A DNA stretch of 64,000 bases from Roseburia hominis (GTDB taxonomy: Bacteria; Bacillota; Clostridia; Lachnospirales; Lachnospiraceae): NCBI GenBank assembly GCA_040702975.1, contig CP159990.1, positions 1,178,001 to 1,242,000 on the forward strand, read 5' to 3'. Positions within the stretch are counted from its first letter, which is position 1. Every line of letters starts with the position of its first letter. This document shows, in pieces, positions 35,048 to 45,288 of the stretch. The notes under the pieces were generated by a model that was not told the DNA's origin, ran no database searches, and saw only the letters and a program-made list of their open reading frames with translations. The translations under genes were made by a program, and so were the position numbers.

Positions 35048-36289
35048 ATGGCGTTTTATGAGATGAAAGAAGAAAAAGAACGGGTCATCTTGGTGGGTGT
35101 GAGTATGGGAGACCAGGAGGATACGGAACAGTCACTTAACGAGCTGAAGGACCTGGTGAAAACTGCGGGAGCCAAGGAGGTAGGCAGAGTCATACAACGG
35201 CGGGAGATGATTCATCCCGCCACTTATGTTGGAAAAGGAAAAATTGAGGAGATTAAGGATCTTTTGTGGGAGCTCGACGCGACCGGAATCGTCTGCGATG
35301 ATGAGCTTTCTCCTTCGCAGATGGCGAATCTGACGGAGCTTCTTGACACGAAGGTGATGGACAGAACCCTTGTGATCCTGGATATTTTCGCAGGGCGTGC
35401 GACTACAAGCGAAGGAAAGATCCAGGTGGAGCTGGCGCAGCTTAAATACCGGCAGACCCAGCTTACCGGTGCGGGAAAAGCGCTCTCCCGTCTGGGCGGC
35501 GGAATCGGAACCCGCGGACCCGGTGAGAAGAAGCTGGAGATGGACAGACGGCTTATTAAGAACCGGATCGCCCAGCTTAACAGGGAACTAAAAGATGTCA
35601 GGCGTCATCGGGAGCTTACGAGAGAGCAGCGGAGCCGGAATCACCTTCCGGTAGCGGCAATCGTGGGTTACACGAATGCCGGAAAATCTACGCTTCTCAA
35701 CCATTTGACAGGAGCGGATGTGCTGGAGGAGGATCAGCTCTTTGCGACGCTTGACCCGACGACCAGAGGCTTACGTCTTCCGAGCGGACAGCAGATCCTG
35801 CTTACGGACACGGTCGGATTTATCAATAAGCTGCCGCATCATCTGGTGGAAGCCTTCAAAAGCACGCTGGAGGAGGCGAAATATGCGGATTTGATTCTTC
35901 ATGTGGTCGACGCGTCGAATCCGCAGATGGACGAGCAGATGTATGTGGTGTACGACACCTTAAGAAGGCTTAATATTACCGAGAAACCGGTGATCACGGC
36001 ATTTAACAAGATGGACAGACTGGACGATATCCCCCAGATCCGGGATTTTCAGGCGGACAGGATCGTCCAGATCTCGGCCCGCACGGGGGAAGGCCTTGAT
36101 AAATTGATGGCTGAACTTACGGAGCTTTTGCGGGAGCAGAAGATTTATGTTGAGAGAGTCTATTCTTATCAGGACTCGGCAAAGGTACAGATGATCAGGA
36201 CAAAAGGGGAGCTGCTTAGTGAAAGATACGAGGAAGACGGCATCCATGTCACGGCCTATGTACCGAAGGAGATTTACGGACAGATTTAA
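35048..36289 (+). CDS. hflX: GTPase HflX
   Basis: A 413-residue ribosome-associated GTPase. It has an N-terminal HflX domain (about 1-190, with GKGKIEEIKDL and the SRLGGGIGTRGPGEKKLE linker) and a G domain with G1 VGYTNAGKSTLLN (about 203), G3 DTVGFINKLP and G4 AFNKMD. HflX splits or rescues 70S ribosomes under stress. Start at 35048 has GGAGA upstream. Confidence 0.96.
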   Translation: MAFYEMKEEKERVILVGVSMGDQEDTEQSLNELKDLVKTAGAKEVGRVIQRREMIHPATYVGKGKIEEIKDLLWELDATGIVCDDELSPSQMANLTELLDTKVMDRTLVILDIFAGRATTSEGKIQVELAQLKYRQTQLTGAGKALSRLGGGIGTRGPGEKKLEMDRRLIKNRIAQLNRELKDVRRHRELTREQRSRNHLPVAAIVGYTNAGKSTLLNHLTGADVLEEDQLFATLDPTTRGLRLPSGQQILLTDTVGFINKLPHHLVEAFKSTLEEAKYADLILHVVDASNPQMDEQMYVVYDTLRRLNITEKPVITAFNKMDRLDDIPQIRDFQADRIVQISARTGEGLDKLMAELTELLREQKIYVERVYSYQDSAKVQMIRTKGELLSERYEEDGIHVTAYVPKEIYGQI

Positions 36290-36290
36290 G

Positions 36291-36333
36291 TTGCCAGGCA
36301 TACCTGAAGTAAGGTCCGGTGGACCTTACTTTG
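36291..36333. repeat. Dispersed hairpin repeat, copy 1
   Basis: TTGCCAGGCATACCTG followed by an 11-bp perfect stem, AAGTAAGGTCC (36307-36317) with GGACCTTACTT (36321-36331), and a 3-nt loop. A close copy lies at 46918-46960 and a degenerate one at 43918-43946. No T-run follows, so it is not a standard terminator. It lies between hflX and addB. Confidence 0.75.
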
Positions 36334-36411
36334 GGAGGAACACCCGGCGAAATGTTTGAAGCCAGGTGAGAATCTATGCCCTTGGGGCACAATACAGGTG
36401 GAGGATTATCT

Positions 36412-39400
36412 ATGTCTCTGCAATTTATTTTTGGGCCTTCCGGTTCTGGGAAGTCCCACTATTTATATGAACATATTATCAAAGAATCTATGGAGTATCC
36501 CGACCGGAATTATATCGTACTGGTACCGGAGCAGTTTACCATGCAGACGCAAAAGGAACTGGTGATGCGCCACCCGAGGCACGGGATCATGAACATCGAC
36601 GTGCTCAGCTTTGCGCGTCTGGCGCTACGCGTTCTGGAGGAGACCGGAGAGGGAGGAAGAGCGGTTCTGGATGATGAAGGGAAGAACCTGATCCTGCGGA
36701 AAATTGCGGGGCAGGTGGAGCCTTCCCTGCGCGTACTGAAAAGCAATATCAAGAAACCGGGATACATAAGCGAAGTAAAATCCGTGATTTCCGAGCTGAC
36801 CCAGTACAGCATTACGCCGGAGGGTATGGACCTGATGGCCTACGCGGCGGGAAGTCAGGCGTATCTTGCCCTAAAGCTTAAGGATATTCAGACGGTTTAT
36901 CAGGCGTTTGAAGATTACCTTTCTGACCGGTATATTACGAAGGAAGAGATACTGGACGTGCTATGCCGGGTGATCCCAAGGTCTCGTATGCTGAAAGATG
37001 CTGTGATTGCGCTTGACGGGTTTACCGGATTTACCCCAGTCCAGAATAAGGTGTTGGGGGAAATGCTCCGCTATTGCCGCAAGGTATTCGTGACGGTCAC
37101 GATGGACGAACGGGAGGATCCCTATCATTTGAAGGACCCCTATCAGCTCTTTGCACTCAGTAAGCAGATGGTGACGTCCCTGGTAAAAATCGCCGGGGAG
37201 GAGCGGGCGCAGATTGAGGAGGCAGTATGCCTTTATGAGAAGCCAATCTATCGGTTTCGCAATCAGGAGGCTCTTGCGTTTCTGGAGTCGGAATTGTTCC
37301 GGTTCAGTGGAGAATGCTATAAGAAGAAACAGAACAGTATCCGTATTTACTGTGCGCGAAGTCCGAAGGAAGAGGTGGACTATGCAGCGCAGCGTATCCG
37401 GTCCCTGGTGAGACAAAAAGGCTGGCGGTACCGGGAGATCGCGGTGATCACCAGCGATATGAACGTGTACGGAGATGAAATCGAAAAGACGTTTGCCAGG
37501 TATGATATCCCGGTGTTTTTGGATTACAAGAGAAGTGTGCTCCTTAATTCCTTTGTGGAATACGTGCGCAGCGTGATCGCGCTGGCTGAGCAGAATTTCT
37601 CTTACGAGAGCGTTTTTCGGTTCCTGCGCACCGATCTTGTGGGATTCGAAGCCGGGGAAATCGATATTTTGGAAAATTACGTGCGTGCGCTGGGAATCCG
37701 GGGCTATAAGAGGTGGCAGGAAAAATGGATCCGCCGCGGGAAGTATACGACGGCGGAGGAACTGGAGTTATTGAATCATCTCAGGGTGCGGCTCATCGAG
37801 AAGGTTGACGATCTGATCTTTGTGCTGAAGCAGCGAAGGAAAACGGTGCGGGACGTGACGGAAGCCCTCTATCGATTTCTGGAAAAGGAAGAGCTGCAAA
37901 AGCAGATCAGGGACATGGAGAAAAGGTTTGCGGAAAACGGAGAGCTGGCTCTGGCAAAGGAATACGCCCAGATTTACCGGGTAGTGATAGAACTGTTTGA
38001 CAAATTCGTGGGACTTCTTGGAGAGGAAGCGATCTCTCTGAAGGAATACGCCCAGCTTCTTGATGCCGGCATGGAAGAGGCGCGGGTAGGTGTGATTCCG
38101 CCCAGCCTTGATGAAGTGGTGGCGGGCGACGTGGAGCGAACGAGACTTAAGGACATCAAGGCCCTCCTGTTCCTTGGGGCCAATGACACGCTTATTCCGG
38201 GAAATACGCTGTCCGGGGGACTTTTGTCCGAACGTGACAGGGAGCGGTTTTCGGAGGAAGGCATTGCGCTGGCACCGGGGGCGAAGGAGAAGACCTATAT
38301 TCAGAAATTCTATTTATATCTTCATATGACCAAGCCGACGCAGGAACTGGACATCAGCTACAGCAAGGTGTCCTCGGAAGGAAAATCCCTGCGCCCGGCT
38401 TACCTGGTGGGAGATCTGCGCAGAATGTTCCCTGAGATCCTGGTATTTGACATGGATCGGTATCCAATGGAAGTGATGGAGCTGGTGCCGGAGACGGGAA
38501 TTGACTATATGATTGCGGGACTTCGCGCGCCGCAGAAGATGAAGTCTGCCCCCTGGCAGGAGTTATACCGCTGGTATATGGAGCAGAGTAAGTGGCACGA
38601 GGCAGTAAAACGGCTGGTCGAAGCGAGCTGCTATCAGAAGCCTGAGGACAATCTGACCCGAAAAACGGCGGAGAAGCTATACGGCGCCCGGACGATGAGT
38701 GTGTCGCGCATGGAACGCTTCGTGGCCTGCGCCTGCGCACATTTTCTGACGTATGGCCTTAAACTTACCGAGAGGGAGGAGTATGAGTTTGCCGCCCTTG
38801 ATTTCGGAAATGTGTTCCATGCGGCGCTGGAAAAATATTCCGGAAAGGTGGAAGATGGCGGGAAGGGCTGGATAGGGCTTTCGGAGGAACTGAAAACACA
38901 ATACATTGAGGAAAGCGTGGAGGAAAGTATCGTGGATTACAGTAATACCGTGATCCGCAGCTCCGCGAGAAACGCATATATGATTCCGCGCATGAAGCGA
39001 ATAATGACCCGGACGGTGTGGGCCATGACCCGCCAGCTTGGAAAGGGGGCGTTCCGGCCGGAGGGGTACGAGGTCAGCTTTGGAAGCGGTAAAATTGACC
39101 GGATCGACGTGTGCGAGACGGAGGATTCGGTCTATGTGAAGATTATAGATTATAAAACAGGGACCAAGGCGTTTGACATGGCGGCATTTTACCATGGACT
39201 ACAGATGCAGCTTGTGGTCTACATGGACGAGGCCCTGCGCCTGACCGAAAAACGTCACCCGGGAAAGGAAGCGGTCCCCGCGGGAATCTTCTATTACAGA
39301 ATCAAGGACCCGGTGGTGGCAAAGGAAGTGGATCGGGCGAAGCTGGAGGAGGCCATCTTAAGCGAGCTGAGGCTGGACGGGCTGGTAAATGCTTCCGATG

Positions 39401-39753
39401 CGGTGATCAAACGGCTGGACGCGGATTTTACGGGTAGTTCCAGTGTGATTCCGGTCGGGAAGACGAAGAATGGGTATTCCAAAGCGTCTAAGGTGTTAAC
39501 GCCGGAAGAGTTCGACCGGGTGCTGGAATTTGCAAAGGAGAAGCAGAGCGAGCTGACCGACCAGATGAGAAGCGGGGACGCTGCGGCCAGCCCCTACAAT
39601 ATGGGAAAACAGACCGGGTGTGAGCATTGTGAGTACCGGAATATCTGCGGATTCGACGAGCAGATCCCGGGCTGTGAATATCGGAAACTAAAGAAATATT
39701 CCAGGGAGGAAGTCCTGGAAAAAATCGCAGAAAAAGAGAAGGCGGGCGAATAG
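36412..39753 (+). CDS. addB: ATP-dependent helicase/deoxyribonuclease subunit AddB
   Basis: An 1113-residue subunit of the AddAB recombination nuclease. It has an N-terminal Walker A FGPSGSGKSHYL, an inactivated helicase core, and a C-terminal nuclease domain with VKIIDYKTGTK. Four Cys for the 4Fe-4S staple are seen: one in FVACACAHFL (about 780) and three in CEHCEYRNICGFDEQIPGC near the end. ATG 36412 has GGAGG upstream and gives the normal MSLQFIFGPSG start. addA follows 3 bp after the stop. Confidence 0.95.
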   Translation: MSLQFIFGPSGSGKSHYLYEHIIKESMEYPDRNYIVLVPEQFTMQTQKELVMRHPRHGIMNIDVLSFARLALRVLEETGEGGRAVLDDEGKNLILRKIAGQVEPSLRVLKSNIKKPGYISEVKSVISELTQYSITPEGMDLMAYAAGSQAYLALKLKDIQTVYQAFEDYLSDRYITKEEILDVLCRVIPRSRMLKDAVIALDGFTGFTPVQNKVLGEMLRYCRKVFVTVTMDEREDPYHLKDPYQLFALSKQMVTSLVKIAGEERAQIEEAVCLYEKPIYRFRNQEALAFLESELFRFSGECYKKKQNSIRIYCARSPKEEVDYAAQRIRSLVRQKGWRYREIAVITSDMNVYGDEIEKTFARYDIPVFLDYKRSVLLNSFVEYVRSVIALAEQNFSYESVFRFLRTDLVGFEAGEIDILENYVRALGIRGYKRWQEKWIRRGKYTTAEELELLNHLRVRLIEKVDDLIFVLKQRRKTVRDVTEALYRFLEKEELQKQIRDMEKRFAENGELALAKEYAQIYRVVIELFDKFVGLLGEEAISLKEYAQLLDAGMEEARVGVIPPSLDEVVAGDVERTRLKDIKALLFLGANDTLIPGNTLSGGLLSERDRERFSEEGIALAPGAKEKTYIQKFYLYLHMTKPTQELDISYSKVSSEGKSLRPAYLVGDLRRMFPEILVFDMDRYPMEVMELVPETGIDYMIAGLRAPQKMKSAPWQELYRWYMEQSKWHEAVKRLVEASCYQKPEDNLTRKTAEKLYGARTMSVSRMERFVACACAHFLTYGLKLTEREEYEFAALDFGNVFHAALEKYSGKVEDGGKGWIGLSEELKTQYIEESVEESIVDYSNTVIRSSARNAYMIPRMKRIMTRTVWAMTRQLGKGAFRPEGYEVSFGSGKIDRIDVCETEDSVYVKIIDYKTGTKAFDMAAFYHGLQMQLVVYMDEALRLTEKRHPGKEAVPAGIFYYRIKDPVVAKEVDRAKLEEAILSELRLDGLVNASDAVIKRLDADFTGSSSVIPVGKTKNGYSKASKVLTPEEFDRVLEFAKEKQSELTDQMRSGDAAASPYNMGKQTGCEHCEYRNICGFDEQIPGCEYRKLKKYSREEVLEKIAEKEKAGE

Positions 39754-39756
39754 GAT

Positions 39757-42700
39757 ATGGCAATGACATGGACGAAGGAACAGCAGCAGGTCATTGATCT
39801 GAGAAAAAAGAATATTCTGGTATCGGCTGCGGCAGGCTCTGGTAAGACGGCGGTCCTGGTAGAGCGGATCATTACCCGTTTGACGAAGGATCAGCCGCCT
39901 CTTGACGTGGACCGCCTGCTGATCGTGACCTACACGGACGCTGCGGCTGCCGAGATGCGCGACCGAATCGGTGCGGCCATTGAACAGGCGCTGGAGAAGG
40001 AACCGGAAAATGTACATCTGAAAAAACAGTCTGCGCTGATTCATACGGCGAAGATCACCACAATCCATAGCTTCTGCCTTTCTGTCATGAAAGAATATTT
40101 TCACACCATTGATCTGGATCCGGGCTTTCGGGTCGGGGAGGAAGGGGAACTAAAGCTCCTTCGCCAGGACGTGATGCGGGAAATGCTGGAGGCAAGATAT
40201 GCGTCGGGCGATGAAAACTTTCTGCGTTTTGTGGAGACGTTTGCCACGGGCCGGGAGGATACGAAGCTGGAGGAGATGATCGGGCGGCTGTATGAATATG
40301 CGGGCAGCTACCCTGAACCGGAAAAATGGCTGGAGGAATGCGCTGCGGCATATGAGCAGGGATTATCCGGGGATTCTCCCTATGTGCAGTCGATTCTTGC
40401 TTATATTCAGAATTGTCTTGCCGATGTGGGCGATATGATGGAAGAGGCGAGGGCGATCTGTCTGGAGCCGGACGGGCCTTATATGTATGAGAAGACGATA
40501 GAGGAGGATAAGGAGATTCTTGCCCCGCTGTTGGAATTTTGCAGGGGACTTAAGGGGGAAGACGGTGCTGTGCGCAGAGATGTTGGAAATGACTGTACAG
40601 ACCCGGCGACAGATGCAGGTGAAGTGCGTGATTTGGCGGGGGGTGCTGAGAAAAAGGCACATTTGCCGGAGGAGAATCCGTATATAAGGTTGTACGATAT
40701 TTTTAAAATAATTTCTTCCTGGCCGCGCCTTGCTTCCAACCGGGATAAGTCCGTAGATGCAGGGAAAGCTGCGCAGGTGAAGGCCCTTCGGGAGTCCTGG
40801 AAGAAGCTGATTGATGGGATTGGTGACGCTTATTTCTTCCAGGAGCCCCCGGAGATGGAAGCGGACCTGGAGCTATGCCGTCCGGTCATGAGAATGCTGG
40901 TAGAGCTGGTCGAAGAGTTCCAACAGGCTTTTGCAGACAAAAAGGCGGAGAAAAACCTGATTGATTTCCGGGATATGGAGCAGTTTGCCCTGAAGATCCT
41001 GACCCGGGAGGAGGACGGCCGTCTGGTGCCTTCGGAGACGGCGAAGGAGTACCAGGAGCAGTTTGAGGAAGTGATGATCGACGAGTACCAGGACAGCAAC
41101 CTGATACAGGAAGCAATTCTCACCAGCGTCTCCAGAGCAGAGCGGGGAGAGTATAATTTATTCATGGTAGGAGATGTGAAGCAGAGCATCTATCGTTTCC
41201 GCCTTTCCCGTCCGGAGCTTTTCATGGAGAAATTCGATCGTTACAGCACCACGGACGGGAACCTAAGAAGAATTGACCTCCACAAGAATTTCCGGAGCCG
41301 CAGGGAGGTGCTGGACGCTGCAAACGCTGTGTTTGAGCAGATCATGACGCGGAAACTGGGAAAAATCGAATATGACGAGAATGCGGCGCTCTATGTGGGA
41401 GCGGATTACCCGGAGACGCCGGGGTGTGAGACGGAGATCCTGGTGGTGGATACCCAGGTGGACGAAGAGGGCGTCGGGAAGGACGTAAAAGAGACGGTGC
41501 GTGAGCTGGAAGCCCGCGCGGCGGCGGAGCGGATTCATGAATTGATGAAAACCAAACAGGTGTGGGACGGGAACAAGGGAGAATTCCGGCCGGTGCGTTA
41601 TAGCGATATCGTGATCCTGACCCGGAGTCTGGCGGGCTGGACTGATGTATTTACCAGGATTCTTGGCCGCGAGGGGATTCCGGCGTTTGCCGGCTCCAGG
41701 GAGGGCTATTTCGGGACGCTGGAAATTGGCTGGATTCTGGATTATTTGCGGGTGCTGGATAATTACAGGCAGGATATCCCCCTGGCCGCGGTGCTGAAAT
41801 CCCCCTTCGGCGGGTGCACCAATGAAGAACTGGCGCAGATTCGGGATGCATATCCGGAGGGTCCGTTCTATGAGGCGGTGCTTCGAGCGGCGCAGGAAGA
41901 GTCTGCACCGGTTCCGGAGGCAGTCACGCAGAAAATACAAAGCATTTTCAGAAAGTTAACCGGTTTTCGTGAAAAGGTATCCTATACCTCCATTCATGAT
42001 CTTTTATGGGAAATCATGGACGAGACCGGTTACCGCAGCTATATTTCGGCCATGCCGGGAGGAGAGCAGAGGCTTGCAAACCTGGATATGCTGCTTACCC
42101 GTGCCAAATCCTACGAAGCCACCAGCTATAAAGGGCTGTTTCACTTCGTGCGCTATATCGAGCAATTAAAGAAATACGATGTGGATTTTGGAGAGGCGGG
42201 CATTTATGACGAGCAGACCAATGCGGTGCGGCTCATGAGCATTCACAAAAGTAAGGGACTGGAATTCCCGGTCGTCATCGTGGCGGGAATGGGAAAACAG
42301 TTCAATACGCAGGATATTCGTGCCAGTGTGGTCATACACCCGGAGCTGGGACTTGGAATTGATGCGGTGGATATCGAGAGGAGAACGAAGAGCCCGACGC
42401 TGATCAAAAAAGCGATTCAGATGGAGACGGAACTGGAAGATCTGGGAGAGGAGCTGCGTATCCTCTATGTTGCTATGACGAGAGCAAAGGAGAAGCTGAT
42501 TCTTTTAGGGACCTTAAAAGGGGCCGAAGAGAAGCTGGAAGGATATGAAAGAAATAAAAAGCTGACGTTTTCCAGGCTGGCGGGAGCGCATACCTATTTT
42601 GACTGGGTTCTTCCCGCCTGGCAGAATCTGCCGCCAAATGTTCCGATCAAGTTCCGGCTTATGAAGCTGGAAGACCTGGTCGTCAGCGAATCGGAGCGGG

Positions 42701-43497
42701 AAATGGAGGAACTATTGGAAAAGAAGACATTTCTCCGTGCCGTGGAAGAGGGGGAGGATCTCCTCTCCCTGAGAGATGACTGGTTTGCACAGCGCCTGCG
42801 GGAGCAGTTTTCGTATCGGTATCCCTACGAGGGGGAGGAGCAGTACAAATTAAAATATACGGTATCTGAGCTGAAAAAACGTGCGGCCCTTCCGGATGAG
42901 GAGAATCAGGCCGGGCAGATGCTGGTGGAGGAAGAGGAGGTGATTCCTCTGATTCCTAAGTTTTTGCAGGAGGAGGAGCCTCTTACGGGAGCTTCCCGGG
43001 GAAGTGCTTACCATAAGCTGCTGGAGCTTTTGGATTTTGCAAAGGAATATGATGCAGAAGGGTTAAAAGAAGAGATGGCCACTCTGCGCCGGGAGAGATT
43101 TCTGGGGGAGGACATGGCGGAATGTATCCGGGTCCAGGATATTCTGCATTTCCTTCAGACGAGTTCCGGGCAGAGAATGCACCGGGCAGCGTGCGGCAGG
43201 AAACTGTATAAAGAGCAGCCCTTTGTATTTGGCGTGGACGCAAAGGAATTCTATCTGGGGGCGGACACCCGGGAGCTGGTGCTGATCCAGGGAATCATCG
43301 ACGTGTATTTTGAGGAAGACGACGCTTTGGTGGTGCTGGATTACAAGACCGACAGGGTGCAAAAAGCACAGGAACTGGTCGATAAATATCAGGAGCAGCT
43401 GCATTTATACGGGCGTGCACTGGAACAGATGACAGGGAAAAGGGTGAAGGAGAAGATCATTTATTCCTTTACGCTGGCCGAAGAAATCAGTTTGTGA
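39757..43497 (+). CDS. addA: ATP-dependent helicase/nuclease subunit AddA
   Basis: A 1246-residue UvrD-like helicase with C-terminal RecB-type nuclease. It has Walker A SAAAGSGKTAVL (about 25-36), VDEYQDSN-type motif II as MIDEYQDSN (about 440), VGDVKQSIYRFR, LMSIHKSKGLEFPVV, YVAMTRAKEKL, and the nuclease motif ALVVLDYKTD near residue 1190. With AddB it processes double-strand DNA ends for RecA loading, the usual Firmicutes alternative to RecBCD. The 45-residue insert around 265-310 is low in conservation-like features. Confidence 0.96.
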   Translation: MAMTWTKEQQQVIDLRKKNILVSAAAGSGKTAVLVERIITRLTKDQPPLDVDRLLIVTYTDAAAAEMRDRIGAAIEQALEKEPENVHLKKQSALIHTAKITTIHSFCLSVMKEYFHTIDLDPGFRVGEEGELKLLRQDVMREMLEARYASGDENFLRFVETFATGREDTKLEEMIGRLYEYAGSYPEPEKWLEECAAAYEQGLSGDSPYVQSILAYIQNCLADVGDMMEEARAICLEPDGPYMYEKTIEEDKEILAPLLEFCRGLKGEDGAVRRDVGNDCTDPATDAGEVRDLAGGAEKKAHLPEENPYIRLYDIFKIISSWPRLASNRDKSVDAGKAAQVKALRESWKKLIDGIGDAYFFQEPPEMEADLELCRPVMRMLVELVEEFQQAFADKKAEKNLIDFRDMEQFALKILTREEDGRLVPSETAKEYQEQFEEVMIDEYQDSNLIQEAILTSVSRAERGEYNLFMVGDVKQSIYRFRLSRPELFMEKFDRYSTTDGNLRRIDLHKNFRSRREVLDAANAVFEQIMTRKLGKIEYDENAALYVGADYPETPGCETEILVVDTQVDEEGVGKDVKETVRELEARAAAERIHELMKTKQVWDGNKGEFRPVRYSDIVILTRSLAGWTDVFTRILGREGIPAFAGSREGYFGTLEIGWILDYLRVLDNYRQDIPLAAVLKSPFGGCTNEELAQIRDAYPEGPFYEAVLRAAQEESAPVPEAVTQKIQSIFRKLTGFREKVSYTSIHDLLWEIMDETGYRSYISAMPGGEQRLANLDMLLTRAKSYEATSYKGLFHFVRYIEQLKKYDVDFGEAGIYDEQTNAVRLMSIHKSKGLEFPVVIVAGMGKQFNTQDIRASVVIHPELGLGIDAVDIERRTKSPTLIKKAIQMETELEDLGEELRILYVAMTRAKEKLILLGTLKGAEEKLEGYERNKKLTFSRLAGAHTYFDWVLPAWQNLPPNVPIKFRLMKLEDLVVSESEREMEELLEKKTFLRAVEEGEDLLSLRDDWFAQRLREQFSYRYPYEGEEQYKLKYTVSELKKRAALPDEENQAGQMLVEEEEVIPLIPKFLQEEEPLTGASRGSAYHKLLELLDFAKEYDAEGLKEEMATLRRERFLGEDMAECIRVQDILHFLQTSSGQRMHRAACGRKLYKEQPFVFGVDAKEFYLGADTRELVLIQGIIDVYFEEDDALVVLDYKTDRVQKAQELVDKYQEQLHLYGRALEQMTGKRVKEKIIYSFTLAEEISL

Positions 43498-43508
43498 AAG
43501 GAATTGAC

Positions 43509-43781
43509 ATGGAGTTAAAAGTCACAATTTGTGTTTTATATTTTGCTGTGGTAAATCTGGCCGCTTTTGTCGCTTTTGGCATGGACAAAAGGAGGGCTCT
43601 GAGGCAAAAGTGGAGGATACCGGAGAGAACCCTTCTGGGGATAGCCGCAGCCGGAGGCGCGGTCGGTGCGCTGCTGGGAATGCACATTTTTCACCATAAA
43701 ACGAGGAAACTGAAATTTTCTCTTGGGGTTCCGGTGTTTTTGGCGATGCACGTGTTGGTGATTTATATAGTATTTCGATAG
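43509..43781 (+). CDS. DUF1294 family small membrane protein
   Basis: A 90-residue protein with about three hydrophobic segments (5-25, 43-58 and 68-88), with FVAFGMDKRRALRQKWRIPERTLL and GALLGMHIFHHKTRK between them, the DUF1294 signature. Function is unknown. ATG 43509 has AAAGGA upstream. It begins 11 bp after the addA stop and may be co-transcribed. Confidence 0.85.
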   Translation: MELKVTICVLYFAVVNLAAFVAFGMDKRRALRQKWRIPERTLLGIAAAGGAVGALLGMHIFHHKTRKLKFSLGVPVFLAMHVLVIYIVFR

Positions 43782-44164
43782 AATTGTTTTGAGAATGCTC
43801 CGCTGGCCTGAGTGTAGTGTATTATGATGAATGTCAATGATGCACTATACCAAGGTTAGTGGGGCATTTACTTTGGCGCGAAATATATTTGAGTGACCTG
43901 TTGGATATTCATCCTGGCTGCCAGGCATACTTAAGTAAAGACCTGGCGGATATGAATTCGGTTTCGCCTTTAGGAAATCTTTCATTTTTCTTATTGCAAT
44001 CTTTTATAATATTATATTGACAATTAATATTATACAGAATATAATATCATCAAGAAAACAATATTGCACAGGTTTTCTGCTTTCTTATATCGCACATAGA
44101 AACCCAAGGAACAGAGGTTAAGTGCTTGTAGCAATAAAAAATAATGTAGAAAAGGAGTGAGAAC
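43782..44164. other. 383-bp intergenic region with imperfect palindromes
   Basis: No gene seen. About 43791-43870 forms a long imperfect hairpin: arms of about 26 bases around 43795-43820 and 43844-43869 with roughly 30 per cent mismatches. 43918-43946 is a degenerate copy of the dispersed hairpin repeat. The padR promoter and operator are at its right end. This may be a decayed palindromic element of the same general kind as those at 1655-1868 and 46828-47021. Confidence 0.5.
44005..44045 (+). promoter_or_regulatory. Promoter and probable PadR operator
   Basis: Consensus TTGACA (44017-44022) and TATAAT (44040-44045) at 17-bp spacing. A perfect 10-bp inverted repeat, TATAATATTA (44005-44014) and TAATATTATA (44025-44034), overlaps the -35 box. 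PadR regulators commonly repress their own operon from such sites; the assignment to the gene 120 bp downstream is inference. Confidence 0.72.
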
Positions 44165-44488
44165 ATGGTATTTAACACCGGAGCAGCGCTTCTTGATGCA
44201 ATCGTACTTGCGGTCGTATCCCGGGAGAAGGAAGGAACGTATGGATATAAGATCACCCAGGACGTAAGGAAAGCCCTGGATGTGTCGGAATCCACCTTAT
44301 ATCCGGTATTGCGGCGCTTGCAAAAAGATGAATGCCTTGAAGTCTACGATATGCAGTTCGACGGACGGAACCGCCGTTACTACAAAGTGACGGAAAAAGG
44401 CATGGCACAGCTCAATCTGTATCAGATAGAGTGGAAGAACTATTCGAGAAAGATTACGGCAATGTTTGAGGGAGGTGTAACTGTATGA
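44165..44488 (+). CDS. PadR family transcriptional regulator
   Basis: A 107-residue winged-helix protein: LDAIVLAVVSREKEGTYGYKI at the N-terminus, VSESTLYPVLRRLQKDECLEVY (recognition helix) and NRRYYKVTEKG (wing) are PadR features. It overlaps the next gene by 4 bp, as is usual where PadR controls a DUF1700/DUF4097 operon involved in envelope stress. AAAGGAG precedes the ATG. Confidence 0.92.
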   Translation: MVFNTGAALLDAIVLAVVSREKEGTYGYKITQDVRKALDVSESTLYPVLRRLQKDECLEVYDMQFDGRNRRYYKVTEKGMAQLNLYQIEWKNYSRKITAMFEGGVTV

Positions 44489-45288
44489 GCCGCATAGAAT
44501 TTATGAATGAACTACGGGCACTGCTCTTGGAGTTGTCTGCAGAAGAACGGGAAGAGGCGATGCAGTATTATAATGATTATTTTGATGATGCCGGCATAGA
44601 GAATGAAGCGGCGATCATAGCTGAACTGGGAAGCCCGAGAAAGGTAGCGGATACCATCAAAGCCGGACTTGCAGGTGCCGACGATGAGAGCAGTGAATAC
44701 CGGGAGACCGGATACAGGGATGTCCGTTTTGAGTACACGGAAACGCCTGCGACGCATGAGGAAGTCAAAGAGGCCCAAAAGGCAGAGCGGGAAGAAAAAC
44801 AGAATCAATATCAGAACCAGTATCAGTACCACACAGATGAGCAGATGTATGATCAGGGAAGCTACCGCAGCACCGGGAAAAGCGATTCCGAAAAAGGCGG
44901 ACCCTGGACCAGCAATACGCTGAAGATTATTCTCATCGTTTTGATCGTACTGATAGGCGCGCCGATCGTGATTCCGGTCGTATTCGGGATACTGGCGGCT
45001 GTTTTCGGAATCCTCGTTGCCGTCGCTGCCATTGCTGCCGGACTTCTCTTTGCAGGAATCGGCATCGTGATCGCAGGCATTGCCTGCATTGGCGCCGGAA
45101 TATCCCAGATCTTCTATTCCCTTCCGGTGGCGTTTGCCCTGATGGGAGCAGGACTTCTGGCAGTGGTTCTGGGAGTACTTCTTACCGTCCTGACCTGGTG
45201 GCTCGCACTTAAGATCATACCGCCGGTATTTCGCTGGTTTGTGGAGCTTTGCCGGAAGCCCTTTCAGAAAAGGAGGAATCAGATGTGA
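44485..45288 (+). CDS. DUF1700 (HAAS domain) membrane protein
   Basis: A 267-residue protein. The N-terminal 80 residues form the HAAS/DUF1700 helical domain (FMNELRALLLELSAEEREEAMQYYNDYFDDAG, then AIIAELGSPRKVADTI). A Gln/Tyr-rich charged linker (about 85-135) and three or four hydrophobic helices (about 150-255) follow. HAAS domains partner PadR regulators. Function is unproven. Confidence 0.88.
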   Translation: MSRIEFMNELRALLLELSAEEREEAMQYYNDYFDDAGIENEAAIIAELGSPRKVADTIKAGLAGADDESSEYRETGYRDVRFEYTETPATHEEVKEAQKAEREEKQNQYQNQYQYHTDEQMYDQGSYRSTGKSDSEKGGPWTSNTLKIILIVLIVLIGAPIVIPVVFGILAAVFGILVAVAAIAAGLLFAGIGIVIAGIACIGAGISQIFYSLPVAFALMGAGLLAVVLGVLLTVLTWWLALKIIPPVFRWFVELCRKPFQKRRNQM